Below are positions 1 to 8,945 of a DNA stretch of 34,295 nt, piece after piece (the stretch's first letter is position 1; the number at the start of each line of letters is the position of its first letter). Under the pieces are notes generated by a model. The model did not search any database. It was given only the letters and a program-made list of their open reading frames with translations, and had not been told where the DNA came from. Source of the stretch: Devosia sp. (GTDB taxonomy: Bacteria > Pseudomonadota > Alphaproteobacteria > Rhizobiales > Devosiaceae); assembly GCA_015657675.1 (NCBI GenBank), contig JACDQI010000121.1, forward strand, positions 1 to 34,295. The letters are read 5' to 3'. A program made the position numbers and the translations under genes.

Positions 1-127
1 CGTGCACCTTGGCGTGCGCTCGGCCGAGAGGCGCGTATCCGGCGCCGGTGAGGATCATCGACGCCGCCGTCGACGACAACCCGGCCAGTCGCGCCACGTC
101 CGCCAGTGTCACCCGCTTCTTTGCCAC
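1..127 (-). CDS. LacI-family transcriptional regulator, N-terminal part (cut by window start)
   Basis: Read on the minus strand from a GTG at 127 (a TTG at 130 is directly before it in frame), the first 42 residues begin VAKKRVTLADVARLAGLSS, the classic LacI helix-turn-helix in which 'VTLADVARLAG' packs into the major groove of an operator half site. A purine-rich stretch (AGGGGG) lies about 10 nt before the start. The rest, including the sugar-binding domain, is outside the window. It is divergent from the glycosidase gene at 245, and the gap holds a perfect palindrome that suits a LacI-type operator. It is probably the repressor of the sugar operon to the right; that link is inference from position and site type. 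Confidence 0.85.
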   Translation of the reverse strand, partial: MAKKRVTLADVARLAGLSSTAASMILTGAGYAPLGRAHAKVH

Positions 128-187
128 CAATCGGCAGTTCCCCCTGAACGACACGGCCCGCTACGTGGATAGCCGGGCACTCTGTTC

Positions 188-232
188 TTGACAACATAGC
201 ACGGCCATTGCATCTGCTAAAACCATTTAGCA
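188..232 (+). promoter_or_regulatory. Promoter with LacI-type operator (copy 1)
   Basis: A TTGACA -35-like box lies at 188-193. At 215-232 is the palindrome TGCTAAAACCATTTAGCA: 7-bp perfect arms around a 4-bp centre, extended to 8-bp arms at 214-233. The same site recurs at 2407-2424 with one central base changed. An 18-20 bp symmetric site in the gap between a LacI-family gene and its likely target is what the family recognises. It sits where it would block the -10 region of the promoter for the gene at 245. Confidence 0.75.
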
Positions 233-244
233 GAAGGGTGTACC

Positions 245-1204
245 GTGAGTTTCAGGCTGGACTTCGATTGGGTGTGGGATTTCTGGCTGGCCGATGATGG
301 CGAGCGTCACGACATGTTCTACCTGCACGCCCCCAAGGCGCTGGGCAACCCCGATCTGCGCCATCGCAATGCCCGCATCGGCCATGCGACATCCACCGAC
401 TTGCGGACCTGGGAGAACCATGGCCGCATTTTCGAGGCCGGTGCACCGGGCGCCTTCGACTGCACCGCCAACTGGACCGGCAGTGTCACCCGCGGCCCGG
501 ACAGCCTGTGGCGCCTGTTCTACACCGGCTCGCGCTTTCTCTCGCCTGACAGCAACGCCAATATCGAAACGGTCGGCCTAGCCACCTCGCCGGACCTCTT
601 CACCTGGACCAAGCAGCCCGGCCCGATCTGCGTCGCCGACCCGGCCCACTATGAAGTGCTCGGCTCCAGCAGCTGGCCCGAAGAGGCCTGGCGCGACCCC
701 TGGGTGTTCCGCCCGCAAGGCAGCGACCTCTGGCACATGCTGATCACAGCGCGCTCGAGGACCGGCGCCGAACCCGACCGCGGTGTCGTCGGTCACGCCA
801 CCTCCAGCGATCTTGCCACCTGGCAGGTGCAGCCGGCGTTGAGTCAGCCCGGCACCGGCTTCATGCATCTCGAAGTTTTTCAGTATCTCGAGGTCGAGGG
901 CACCGGCCATCTGGTGTTCTGCTGTGATGCCGGCCGGCTCACTGGCCGCCTCGCCGGCCAGCGCGGCGGCATCTGGACCTTCCCGGTCAAGAACTTCCCT
1001 GGGCCGGTCGATCCGACCAAGGCCCGGCTGCTGGTCACCGACGAACTCTATGCCGGCCGCGTCGCCTTCGATCGTGCCGGCCGGCCTATGCTGATGGCCT
1101 TCCACAATGTCAGCGCCGACGGCATTTTCCACGGCGGCGTCAGCGATCCCATGCCGCTGCGGCTCGGTGCCGACGGCTATCTCACTCTGGAGCAGGCGCC
1201 ATGA
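245..1204 (+). CDS. Glycoside hydrolase of the GH32/GH43/GH68 five-bladed beta-propeller superfamily
   Basis: The 319-residue protein starts at a GTG 5 nt after AGAAGGGTGT-type purines. The N-terminal WVWDFWL (Asp12) fits the nucleophile strand of GH32/68 enzymes, R150-D151-P152 is the conserved RDP motif that contacts the fructosyl or glycosyl unit, and Glu210 in HLEVFQ fits the acid/base. Repeated 'ATS.DL.TW' blades (about residues 49-56, 112-119, 185-192) are typical of this fold. No signal peptide is visible, so it should act in the cytoplasm on imported oligosaccharide. It is the first gene after the operator and overlaps the next gene by ATGA. The substrate cannot be told from sequence; a fructoside or arabinoside-type sugar is possible. 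Confidence 0.75.
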   Translation: MSFRLDFDWVWDFWLADDGERHDMFYLHAPKALGNPDLRHRNARIGHATSTDLRTWENHGRIFEAGAPGAFDCTANWTGSVTRGPDSLWRLFYTGSRFLSPDSNANIETVGLATSPDLFTWTKQPGPICVADPAHYEVLGSSSWPEEAWRDPWVFRPQGSDLWHMLITARSRTGAEPDRGVVGHATSSDLATWQVQPALSQPGTGFMHLEVFQYLEVEGTGHLVFCCDAGRLTGRLAGQRGGIWTFPVKNFPGPVDPTKARLLVTDELYAGRVAFDRAGRPMLMAFHNVSADGIFHGGVSDPMPLRLGADGYLTLEQAP

Positions 1205-2361
1205 GCGTGGCTATCGAAGGTACGATCGCCCCGGGCTTCGAGGCCGTGGGTGCGGCCTTCGCCGCGGCCTTCGAGGGCAATCCCACCATGGGGGCAGGGC
1301 TCCATATCCGCCTCGAAGGCGAACCCGTCGTCGATCTCTGGGGCGGCGTTGCCGACGAGCGCAACGGCCGTCGCTGGACCGTCGACACCCCCTCCGTAGT
1401 GTTTTCCTGCACCAAGGGGCTAATGTCGATCCTTGCCGCGCGACTGGTGCAGGAAGGGCGGCTCGCCTATCAGTTGCCGGCCTCGCGCTACTGGCCGGAA
1501 TTTGCCGCCGAGGGCAAGAGCGAGGCTACGGTCACCGACCTCCTCTCGCACCGCGCCGGCCTCTCTGGTCCGCGCCAGGATCTGAGCTTCGAGGACCTGC
1601 TCGATTGGGACCGCATGGTCGGTATCCTTGCCAACCAGTACCCCCTCTGGTGCCCAGGCACGGCCTATGCCTACCACGCCATCACCCATGGCTGGCTGGT
1701 CGGCGAACTCGTCCGCCGCGTCACCGGCCAGTCGCCCGGCCAGTATTTCCGTTCGCTGATCACCGAGCCGCTTGGTGTCGAAGCCTGGGTCGGCCTGCCC
1801 GCTTCCGAAGTCGGGCGGCCGGCACACCTGCAGGTAGCGCCCAGCATCACCGCCCTCTGGGCCGACGAGGCCAAAAAACCCGGGCCGAACTGGCCCTACC
1901 GTGCCATGACCATGGGCGGCGCCCTGCCGGCAGACCTCGTCACCACCGATGGCGGCTTCAACGATCCGCGTCTGCAGGCCGCCGAAGTCCCCGGGGCCGG
2001 CGGCATCGCCACGGCGCGGGCGCTTGGCACCATCTGGTCGGCGACTGTCACCCCGACCGAAGGGGTGCGCCTGCTGGAGTCAGAAGTGGTCGGGATCGCC
2101 ACCCAGACCCAGAGCGCCGGCGCGCCGTGCTTCACCGCCGAACCGCCCTTCTCGCGCTGGGGCATGGGCTTCCAGCTCGATTCCGAGGCGCGGCGCTACC
2201 TTGGCGAAGGCAGCTTTGGCCATGATGGCGCCGGTGGCCAGGTGGGCTTTGCCGATCCAGGTTCTCGCGTCGGATTTGGCTTTGTCACCAACTGGATGAT
2301 GGGTCCGGAGGACAAGCGCGCCACCTCCATCATCGACGCGTTGCGCCAGGCGCTGCGCTGA
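1201..2361 (+). CDS. Beta-lactamase-fold serine hydrolase (class C / EstB-like esterase)
   Basis: The 386-residue protein has the SxxK nucleophile motif S69-C-T-K72 within 'VVFSCTKGLMS', a Tyr-containing second motif at Y158 followed by H-A and 'THGWLVGEL', and a C-terminal HDGAGGQVGFAD stretch in place of the KTG box. This is the family of cytosolic esterases, peptidases and related hydrolases, most of which are not antibiotic-resistance enzymes. There is no signal peptide, which argues against a periplasmic beta-lactamase. The ATG overlaps the stop of the glycosidase (ATGA), so the two are translationally coupled. In this sugar operon it may remove acyl groups from the substrate; that role is a guess from context. 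Confidence 0.85.
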   Translation: MSVAIEGTIAPGFEAVGAAFAAAFEGNPTMGAGLHIRLEGEPVVDLWGGVADERNGRRWTVDTPSVVFSCTKGLMSILAARLVQEGRLAYQLPASRYWPEFAAEGKSEATVTDLLSHRAGLSGPRQDLSFEDLLDWDRMVGILANQYPLWCPGTAYAYHAITHGWLVGELVRRVTGQSPGQYFRSLITEPLGVEAWVGLPASEVGRPAHLQVAPSITALWADEAKKPGPNWPYRAMTMGGALPADLVTTDGGFNDPRLQAAEVPGAGGIATARALGTIWSATVTPTEGVRLLESEVVGIATQTQSAGAPCFTAEPPFSRWGMGFQLDSEARRYLGEGSFGHDGAGGQVGFADPGSRVGFGFVTNWMMGPEDKRATSIIDALRQALR

Positions 2362-2384
2362 GACTCAAAGCCGCGGCGGATCAC

Positions 2385-2424
2385 TTGACACGCTGCGGCC
2401 TCCATGTGCTAAATCCATTTAGCA
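2385..2424 (+). promoter_or_regulatory. Promoter with LacI-type operator (copy 2)
   Basis: A TTGACA box at 2385-2390 is followed 16 nt later by TGCTAAATCCATTTAGCA (2407-2424), which matches the site at 215-232 at 17 of 18 positions and has the same 7-bp inverted arms. It precedes the sugar-binding protein gene, whose start is 45 nt downstream. Two copies of the site, each next to a TTGACA box and before a plus-strand gene, indicate one repressor controlling both transcription units. Confidence 0.75.
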
Positions 2425-2468
2425 GACGGAAACATCCACTGCAGTCCTGACCCTTGGAGGAGGTAGTC

Positions 2469-3769
2469 GTGAGAACATTCTCTCGCCATGCACTTCGTAT
2501 CGCCCTCGTGATTGCCGCCGCCAGTTCGGCCGGTACCTCGCTTGCGGCTCCCAGTTGCGGCGCCGATCCGGTGGTGCTCAACGCCTATTTCGAGACCGGC
2601 TTCCCGCTGCCGAGCAAGCTCTCGGAAGAATTCACCAAGCAGTTCCCCAATGTCACCTTCGACATCAAGGAAGACCAGTTCGCCAACCTGATGGAGAACA
2701 GCCCGCGTGTCCTCTCCGAGGACAATGCGCCCGATCTCATCCGCCTGCCCTCGATGAGCGATCTCGTCGCCAACGGCCTGCTCAAGAATCTCGACGGCTA
2801 CTTCACCGAATTTGGCTGGGACAAGTTCCCGTCGGCTCAGCTGGTGCAACTGCGTGTCGAAGAGGGCGGTCGTCCGCGCGCACCGGCTCGCTCTACGCCA
2901 TGGGCCTCAACTACTCGATGACCGGCGTCTTCTATAACAAGGAACTGGCTGCCAAGGTCGGCATGACCGAGCCGCCCAAGACGCTGGCCGATCTCGACGC
3001 GCTCCTGGCCAAGGCCAAGGAAGCCGGCATCCAGCCGATCATGCAGTGGAACAAGTCCACTGGTGGCCTCGCCTTCCCGCTGCAGAACCTGATGGGTGCC
3101 TATGGCCCGCCCGAGCCGATCAACGACTGGATCTTCCAGAAGGACGGCGCCACCATCAACACGCCCGAAAATCTCAAGGCCGCCGAGCATCTCGAAGGCT
3201 GGGTCAAGTCCGGCTATTTCCCCAGCGACGCCAACGCCATCGAGTACTTCCAGATGATGAGCCGCTTCATCGGCGGCGAAGGTCTGTTCATGTTCGACGG
3301 TGACTGGGAATCGGGCAATCTCGATACCAATGCCGCCGGCAAGTTCGGCTTCTTCCTGATGCCGTCCGTCACCGCTGATGGCCGTCACGCCGCCATGTCG
3401 GCGCCGCTGACCTTCGGCATCGGCGAAAAGTCCAAGAATCCGGACTGCGCCGCTTTCTTCCTCAACTGGGTCGCGACCAATGAGGAAGCCCGCAAGATCA
3501 ACGTCGCCGTCGGCGGCTCCAACCCCGGTGGCCCGCCGGACCTCCCCATCCCGGCTGTGACCCCCGGCTCGGTGACCGAAGCCACGCTCGCCGCTGGCCA
3601 GGTTCTGGCCAAGGAAAACGGCGCCATGGACTTTATCGCCAACGCTACCGGTGCCATCTTTGCCGCCGGCTGGACTCCCGAGCTGCAGAAGCTCGTCGGT
3701 GGCCAGCAGACCGCCAAGGGCCTGCTCGAAGCCGTGCAGGACGAGTACGAGAAGCAGCTGTCACGTTGA
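2469..3769 (+). pseudogene. Sugar ABC transporter substrate-binding protein (CUT1 family), one frameshift
   Basis: This is a periplasmic solute-binding protein of family 1. Translation starts at the GTG at 2469, preceded by GGAGGAGG; residues 1-27 form a signal peptide (basic MRTFSRH, hydrophobic core, ASLAA-type end). The reading frame 2469-2880 gives a good N-terminal lobe ending in 'VQLRVEEGGR', and 2881-3769 in another frame gives the rest, starting 'TGSLYAMGLNYSMTGVFYN'. Restoring one base (a G) at about 2880/2881 joins them as ...RPRGTGSLYAMG..., the usual family sequence. Full length would be about 433 residues, normal for the family. No slippery sequence is present, so it is either a sequencing deletion or a real inactivating mutation. 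Confidence 0.85.
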
Positions 3770-3774
3770 GCGCA

Positions 3775-4713
3775 ATGACCTCCCAGACGCACACGAACGG
3801 GGCGGCTGCGGCCGCCCCGGGCACATTGCGCAAGCCGTCATGGGGTTCGCGCAAGGCGGCCATCGTCGCGCTGCTCTTTGCCGCGCCCGCCTTCCTGATG
3901 TACGCGGCCTTCGTCCTCGTCCCCCTCTGCCTCTCAGTATACTACTCGCTGCTGCGCTGGGACGGAATCGGCAAGGCCCGCTTTGTCGGGCTGAACAATT
4001 ACCTGATCGTGCTGACCGATTCCGATCTGCTCCAGATCATCGGCAACGCCTTCCAGCTGGTCCTCTATTTCACCCTCATTCCCGTGCTGATCGGCCTTGC
4101 CGTCGCCGCCGTCATTCGCGAGCACCTCTCGGGCCCGTTCGGCACCGTGACGCGCGTCGTGCTGTTCCTGCCCCAGGTCATTCCGCTGGTCGCCGCCGGC
4201 ATCGCCTGGAGCTGGATGTTCGCGTCCTCGGGTCTGGTCAATCAGGCGCTGCGCGGCATCGGCCTCGGCGATCTGGCGCGCGGCTGGCTCGGCGATTTCA
4301 CCTTCGCGCTGCCGGCTGTCGGCCTGATCGGCGCCTGGGTGCTGCTCGGCCTTTGCACTATGCTGCTGGTCACCGGCATCACCAAGATCGATCCCTCGCT
4401 CTATGAAGCCGCGCGGCTCGATGGCGCCGGCCCCTGGCAGGAATTCATACACATCACGCTCCCCGGCCTGCGGCAGGAGCTGGGCGTCTGCGTCACCGTC
4501 ACCGTGATTGCCGCGCTCGCCAGTTTCGACATTGTCTACATCGCCACGGGAGGGGGACCGGGTATTCAGACGACCGTCCCAGGGCTCGAAATCTACCGGC
4601 TGGCCTTCGCCCACCGGCAGGTGGGGCTCGCATCTGCACTCGCCATCTTCCTGATGGTGCTGGTGCTGGTCTGCGTGCTGCCCATCCAGTGGCTGACGCG
4701 GGTGAAGCGATGA
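3775..4713 (+). CDS. Sugar ABC transporter permease (MalF/UgpA type)
   Basis: Inner-membrane permease of about 312 residues with six predicted hydrophobic segments; a variable, Ala-rich cytoplasmic N-terminus precedes the first, 'AAIVALLFAAPAFLMYAAF'. The EAA loop that docks the ATPase is 'YEAARLDGAGPWQEFIHITLP' (around residue 210). I prefer the ATG at 3775; a TTG at 3766 overlapping the upstream stop is the alternative. It lies directly after the binding protein and overlaps the next permease by ATGA, forming a CUT1-type importer. No ATPase gene is present in the cluster, so a shared MsmX/UgpC-like ATPase elsewhere is expected, which is usual for this class. Confidence 0.92.
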   Translation: MTSQTHTNGAAAAAPGTLRKPSWGSRKAAIVALLFAAPAFLMYAAFVLVPLCLSVYYSLLRWDGIGKARFVGLNNYLIVLTDSDLLQIIGNAFQLVLYFTLIPVLIGLAVAAVIREHLSGPFGTVTRVVLFLPQVIPLVAAGIAWSWMFASSGLVNQALRGIGLGDLARGWLGDFTFALPAVGLIGAWVLLGLCTMLLVTGITKIDPSLYEAARLDGAGPWQEFIHITLPGLRQELGVCVTVTVIAALASFDIVYIATGGGPGIQTTVPGLEIYRLAFAHRQVGLASALAIFLMVLVLVCVLPIQWLTRVKR

Positions 4714-5534
4714 ACCGCCTCACCGCCGACGCGTTGGTGGCGCGCACCCTCATCGTCATCCTGATGGCGCTGACACTGATGCCGTTCCTCTCGATGTTCA
4801 CCGCTGCGCTGGCGCCCACTGGCACCTACCCGCAGGGCCTGCAATGGCCGGCCGATCCGCAATGGATGAACTTCGCCAAGGCGTTCGAAGTCGCCAAGAT
4901 GGATCAGCTGCTGCTCTCGAGCGTACTGATCGTCATCGGCGTGGTGCCCGCCAGCGTGCTCTTCGCCACCATGGCAGGCTATGGCCTCGCCAAGTTCGAC
5001 AAGGGCCGCGGCCGCTGGCTCTACCTGGTCTTCGTGCTCGGCCTTACCCTGCCTTTCGAGGCGGTGATCACGCCGCTCTACTACGAGATCAAGGCGCTCG
5101 GCCTGCTCAACACCCGCTTCGCAGTCATCCTGCCGCTGATCGGCCTCTTCATGCCCTTCGGCGTCTACTGGATGCGCACCCATTTCGTGAACGTCCCCAA
5201 GGAACTCTCCGAGGCGGCGCAGATCGATGGCGCCAGCGAGTGGAAGCAGTTCTGGCTGGTGGCAGTCCCCATCGCCAAGCCGGCCATCATGTCGCTGACC
5301 ATCCTCTTCTTCCTCTGGACCTGGAACCAGTTCCTGCTGCCGGTGGTGCTGATCCAGGATCCGCTGCAGCGCACCATGGCGGGTGCACTCGGCGCCTTCC
5401 AGGGTCAGTGGGGCACCGATATTCCGCTGCTCTGCGCCGGCGCGCTGCTGATCCTCGCGCCCACCATCGCGGTGTTCCTCATCTTCCAGCGCCAGTTCGT
5501 GGCGGCGCTGCTGCAGGGCGCGGTCAAAGGCTAG
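4710..5534 (+). CDS. Carbohydrate ABC transporter permease (MalG/UgpE type)
   Basis: Second permease of the importer, 274 residues from the ATG at 4710 that overlaps the previous stop. It has the typical short N-terminus, about six membrane segments, and the EAA loop 'SEAAQIDGASEWKQFWLVAVP'. The C-terminal 'IFQRQFVAALLQGAVKG' is characteristic of MalG-like permeases. It pairs with the MalF-type permease immediately upstream. Confidence 0.93.
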   Translation: MNRLTADALVARTLIVILMALTLMPFLSMFTAALAPTGTYPQGLQWPADPQWMNFAKAFEVAKMDQLLLSSVLIVIGVVPASVLFATMAGYGLAKFDKGRGRWLYLVFVLGLTLPFEAVITPLYYEIKALGLLNTRFAVILPLIGLFMPFGVYWMRTHFVNVPKELSEAAQIDGASEWKQFWLVAVPIAKPAIMSLTILFFLWTWNQFLLPVVLIQDPLQRTMAGALGAFQGQWGTDIPLLCAGALLILAPTIAVFLIFQRQFVAALLQGAVKG

Positions 5535-5647
5535 CCGACGGGCCAAACGCGTACCTCTGGCCGGAGTGGTATCGGCCGGAGGTAGCGTTGAAACCGCATT
5601 TGGTCGTGCTACACCCGCAGGGCTTCATCTCTGCGCAGGACCGCCCC

Positions 5648-6951
5648 ATGACCACCTCCGTCTCGCCTGATCTCTTTCTCCCGAACGAGAAGAAGGCATG
5701 GTTCACCCATGACCGGTTCGGCATGTTCGTCCACTGGGGTATCTATGCCTTGGCGGCGCGGCACGAGTGGGTGAAGAGCCGCGAAGAGATCGACGACGCG
5801 AACTACCAGAAGTATTTCGACAACTTCGATCCCGATCTCTACGACCCGCGCGAATGGGCGCGCCGGGCCCGCGAAGCGGGGATGAAATATGTGGTGCTGA
5901 CGGCAAAGCACCATGACGGCTTCTGCCTCTGGGACAGCGCAGCCACCGACTACAAGGCCACCAACACACCCTATGGCAAGGACCTGCTGCGCCCCTTCGT
6001 CGATGCCTTCCGCGCCGAGGGTCTGCGGATCGGTTTCTACTATTCGCTGCCCGACTGGCATCACCCTGATTTCGGCATCGACATGTACCACCCGCTGCGC
6101 AACCGCCCCGATGCGGCGGAGCTCAACAAGAGCCGGGACATCAAGCGCTACGCCGCCTATATGCGCCAGCAGGTGACCGAGCTGCTCACCGGCTACGGCA
6201 AGATCGACATCATCTGGTTCGACTTCAGCTATCCGGAGCGCACCTACAACGGGCTGCCGGGCAAGGGCAGCAACGATTGGGAGAGCCTCGAGCTGCTCAA
6301 GCTGGTGCGCAAGCTGGCGCCCGACATCATCGTCAACAATCGGCTCGACCTCGAAACCGATACCCCCGACATGGTGACGCCCGAGCAATACACGCCGCGC
6401 ACGCCGCCGCTGGTCAACGGCAAGCCGGTGACCTGGGAGATGTGCCAGACCTTCTCCGGCTCATGGGGCTACTACCGCGACGAGGAGAGCTGGAAGAGTC
6501 CGGCGCAACTGCTGCAGATCCTCATCGACGGTGTGGCGCTCGGCGGCAACCTCCTGATGAATGTCGGTCCCACCGCCCGCGGCACCTTCGATCAGCGCGC
6601 CATGACGCGCTCGATGCCTATGCCAAGTGGATGCATCTCCACAGTCGCGCCATCTACGGCGCCGGCCAGTCGACCTACCCGGCGCCCGATGGCTGCCGCT
6701 TCACCCAGAAGGGCAACCGGCTCTACGTCCACATCTACAACTGGCCCAATCAGTACCTGCTGCTGGATGGTCTCGCCGACAAGGTGAAGTACGCCCAGTT
6801 CCTCAACGACGCGAGCGAAGTGCAATGGCCCAAGGAAGGCGCCGACACCCACTTCATGCCGCCGGGCGGTGAGACCACCTTGACCCTGCTGTTGCCGGTG
6901 AAAAAGCCCGACGTGGTGATCCCGGTGATCGAACTCATCCTTAAGGACTGA
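5648..6951 (+). pseudogene. Alpha-L-fucosidase, GH29, one frameshift
   Basis: From the ATG at 5648 the protein carries the GH29 hallmarks: 'FGMFVHWGIYAL' near the N-terminus, 'YVVLTAKHHDGFCLWDS', and 'IIWFDFSYP' whose Asp192 is the expected nucleophile. The frame ends in the wrong phase after '...ARGTFDQRA'; the C-terminal beta-sandwich continues in the next frame from 'ALDAYAKWM' to 6951. Adding one base (a C) at about 6601 restores ...QRAHDALDAYAKW..., giving a full protein of about 434 residues. It lacks a signal peptide, so it would release fucose from imported oligosaccharides in the cytoplasm. The enzyme points to a fucosylated or related substrate for the transporter upstream. Confidence 0.88.
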
Positions 6952-6956
6952 CGCCC

Positions 6957-8945
6957 ATGACCACGATCCGCCGCGAGCGCATGAGCCTCCCGATGTCGCG
7001 CCTCGGTGCGCCCAGCAACCTGCCGCGTTTCCGCTGGCAGCAGCCGATGCCCAACAAGGAAACGCCGCCCAATTTCGGGCTCACCGACGAAGAGAGCCGC
7101 CACGGCTTTCAGTGGGGCGAGGACTCGATTCTCCCCTACCAGGTGTCGGACGATTACGATCGCAACAGCGTCCCCTCCGAACTCGACTGCGTCGTCATCG
7201 ACAACGGCCGCCTCCGCGCCGTCGTCGCGCCGTCGCTCGGCGGCCGGTTGCTCGAACTCAAGGACCTCGCCACCGGTCGCGACCTGGTGTTTCGCAATCC
7301 GGTGTTCCAGCCCGCCAACCTCGCAGCCCTAAATGCGTGGTTCTCCGGCGGCATCGAATGGAACGGCCTGATCCCTGGCCACACACCCTTCACCTGTGCG
7401 CCGATCTTTGCCGGTGTGCGCGAGACACCCGAAGGCCCGATCCTGCGGCTCTATGAATTCGACCGCATCGTCGAGGCCACCTGGCAGATCGACCTCTTCA
7501 TGCCGGCCGGCAAGGCGCAGCTCTTTGCCCACGGCCGCATCGTCAATCCCGCCGAAGGCGAGCGCCTTGCCTATTGGTGGACGAACGTCGCCGCGCCGAT
7601 GGATGATGGCGTCCGCGTACTGGCCCCCGCCGAGTACTCCATCGAGCATATCTGGCCGGGCAATAACCTCGGCCGTTGCGATTTCCCCCGCGCTCCCAAC
7701 GACCCGTCCTACCCGGACAATTGGGAGAACGCGACCTCAGTCTTTTTCCGCTCGCCCTCCGCCAAACGCCTCTTCATCGCCTCGGTCGATCGCGCTGGCT
7801 ATGGCCTCGTCCAGACCAGTACGGCGCAGATGCAGGGCCGCAAGTTCTTTTATTTTGGCACCAACCAGGGTGGCCAGAACTGGATGGATTTTCTCGCCCG
7901 TCCGGGCGAGGGCAAGTATCTCGAAATCCAGAGCGGCATTGCCCCAACGCAGAACCAGCGCTTCCCACTGGCGCCGCATCAGGAACTCGACTGGACCGAA
8001 GTCTTTTCACCCATTCAGCTCGATGCCAGCCACGCCCATGCCGACGATTATCGCGCCGCCGTCGCCCATGCCGCCACCGAGCTTGATGGCGTCGTCCCTG
8101 CCGAAGAGCTGGCCCGCATCGATGCTTTCCTCACGCACGAAGCCCGCCAACCTTTGACGCAGCGTTTCTCCGCGGGTGAACCCTGGGGCGCCCGGCAGGA
8201 GCATCTGCTCGGTCGCCCGCTGGCGCAGGGACTCGAGTTTTCTGTCTCCGGCGAAACCGAGTTCTGGGACGATCTCGCCGCCAACAAATCGATCGCCGCC
8301 GAACGGCTCGCGGCCTTGCCCAATGGCTTTGCCGTCTCCGACCTCTGGGTCGAGCGTCTAAAGACCAGTGCCGGGTCGCACAACACCTGGGTCCACGCGT
8401 TGATGCTCGCCATCGCCGCCCTCGATCGCGATGATCGCGACAGTGCGCAGCAGCTCACGCAACAGTCCCTGGCACTCAAACCGAGCTGGCTGGGCTATCG
8501 GCTCGCGGCCCTGCTCAGCACTCGCGCCGATGATGCCATCGGCAACTACAGCAAGGCCTGGGCTATCGGCGATGCGCCGCCGGAACTCGCCGTCGAGATC
8601 GCCCAACACCTGATGGGCGCCAAACGGCCGGCCGAGCTAAAGGCCTTTGTCGATGCCTTGCCCGCCGCCATCGGCGACAACGAACGTATCGTCCTCGCCC
8701 GTGCCGTGGTGGCCGCAGACTCACAGGACTTCGACACCGTCGAGCGCCTGCTCTTCAGCCGGCAGTTCGCCACCATCCGCGAGGGTGAGACGGTGCTCTC
8801 CGACCTCTGGCTAAGGCTGCGCCGTGGGCGGCTCGAAGCTCAACTTGGGCGCACGGCAAATGCCGACGAGATCCGCGCCGATCTGGCGGCGCATCCAACA
8901 CCGCGCCAGCTCGACCTGCGCATGCACGACGTCGACGGCGCCTAG
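6957..8945 (+). CDS. DUF5107-domain protein (mutarotase-like N-terminal domain, helical C-terminal half)
   Basis: The 662-residue protein has an N-terminal half typical of DUF5107: 'RAVVAPSLGGRLLELKDLATGRDLVFRNPV' and 'GGIEWNGLIPGHTPF', which resemble the galactose-mutarotase fold, followed by a helical, TPR-like half (about residues 460-650). It begins 5 nt after the fucosidase stop, so it belongs to the same operon. DUF5107 proteins are regularly found in sugar-use operons; the enzymatic role is not known. Its stop codon overlaps the stop of the convergent kinase gene in a CTAG palindrome. Confidence 0.82.
   Translation: MTTIRRERMSLPMSRLGAPSNLPRFRWQQPMPNKETPPNFGLTDEESRHGFQWGEDSILPYQVSDDYDRNSVPSELDCVVIDNGRLRAVVAPSLGGRLLELKDLATGRDLVFRNPVFQPANLAALNAWFSGGIEWNGLIPGHTPFTCAPIFAGVRETPEGPILRLYEFDRIVEATWQIDLFMPAGKAQLFAHGRIVNPAEGERLAYWWTNVAAPMDDGVRVLAPAEYSIEHIWPGNNLGRCDFPRAPNDPSYPDNWENATSVFFRSPSAKRLFIASVDRAGYGLVQTSTAQMQGRKFFYFGTNQGGQNWMDFLARPGEGKYLEIQSGIAPTQNQRFPLAPHQELDWTEVFSPIQLDASHAHADDYRAAVAHAATELDGVVPAEELARIDAFLTHEARQPLTQRFSAGEPWGARQEHLLGRPLAQGLEFSVSGETEFWDDLAANKSIAAERLAALPNGFAVSDLWVERLKTSAGSHNTWVHALMLAIAALDRDDRDSAQQLTQQSLALKPSWLGYRLAALLSTRADDAIGNYSKAWAIGDAPPELAVEIAQHLMGAKRPAELKAFVDALPAAIGDNERIVLARAVVAADSQDFDTVERLLFSRQFATIREGETVLSDLWLRLRRGRLEAQLGRTANADEIRADLAAHPTPRQLDLRMHDVDGA

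Noticed and set aside
1107-2225. Plus-strand frame of 372 codons overlapping the serine hydrolase
   Set aside because: Arg/Pro-rich product in another frame of a gene with intact SxxK motif; it is a shadow.
2870-2895. Programmed frameshift in the binding protein
   Set aside because: No slippery heptamer or stimulatory structure at 2880; a single missing G in a GC run is simpler.
4844-5647. Upstream extension of the fucosidase frame into the permease gene
   Set aside because: The extension is the wrong frame of the MalG-type permease; the fucosidase begins at 5648 with a normal GH29 N-terminus.
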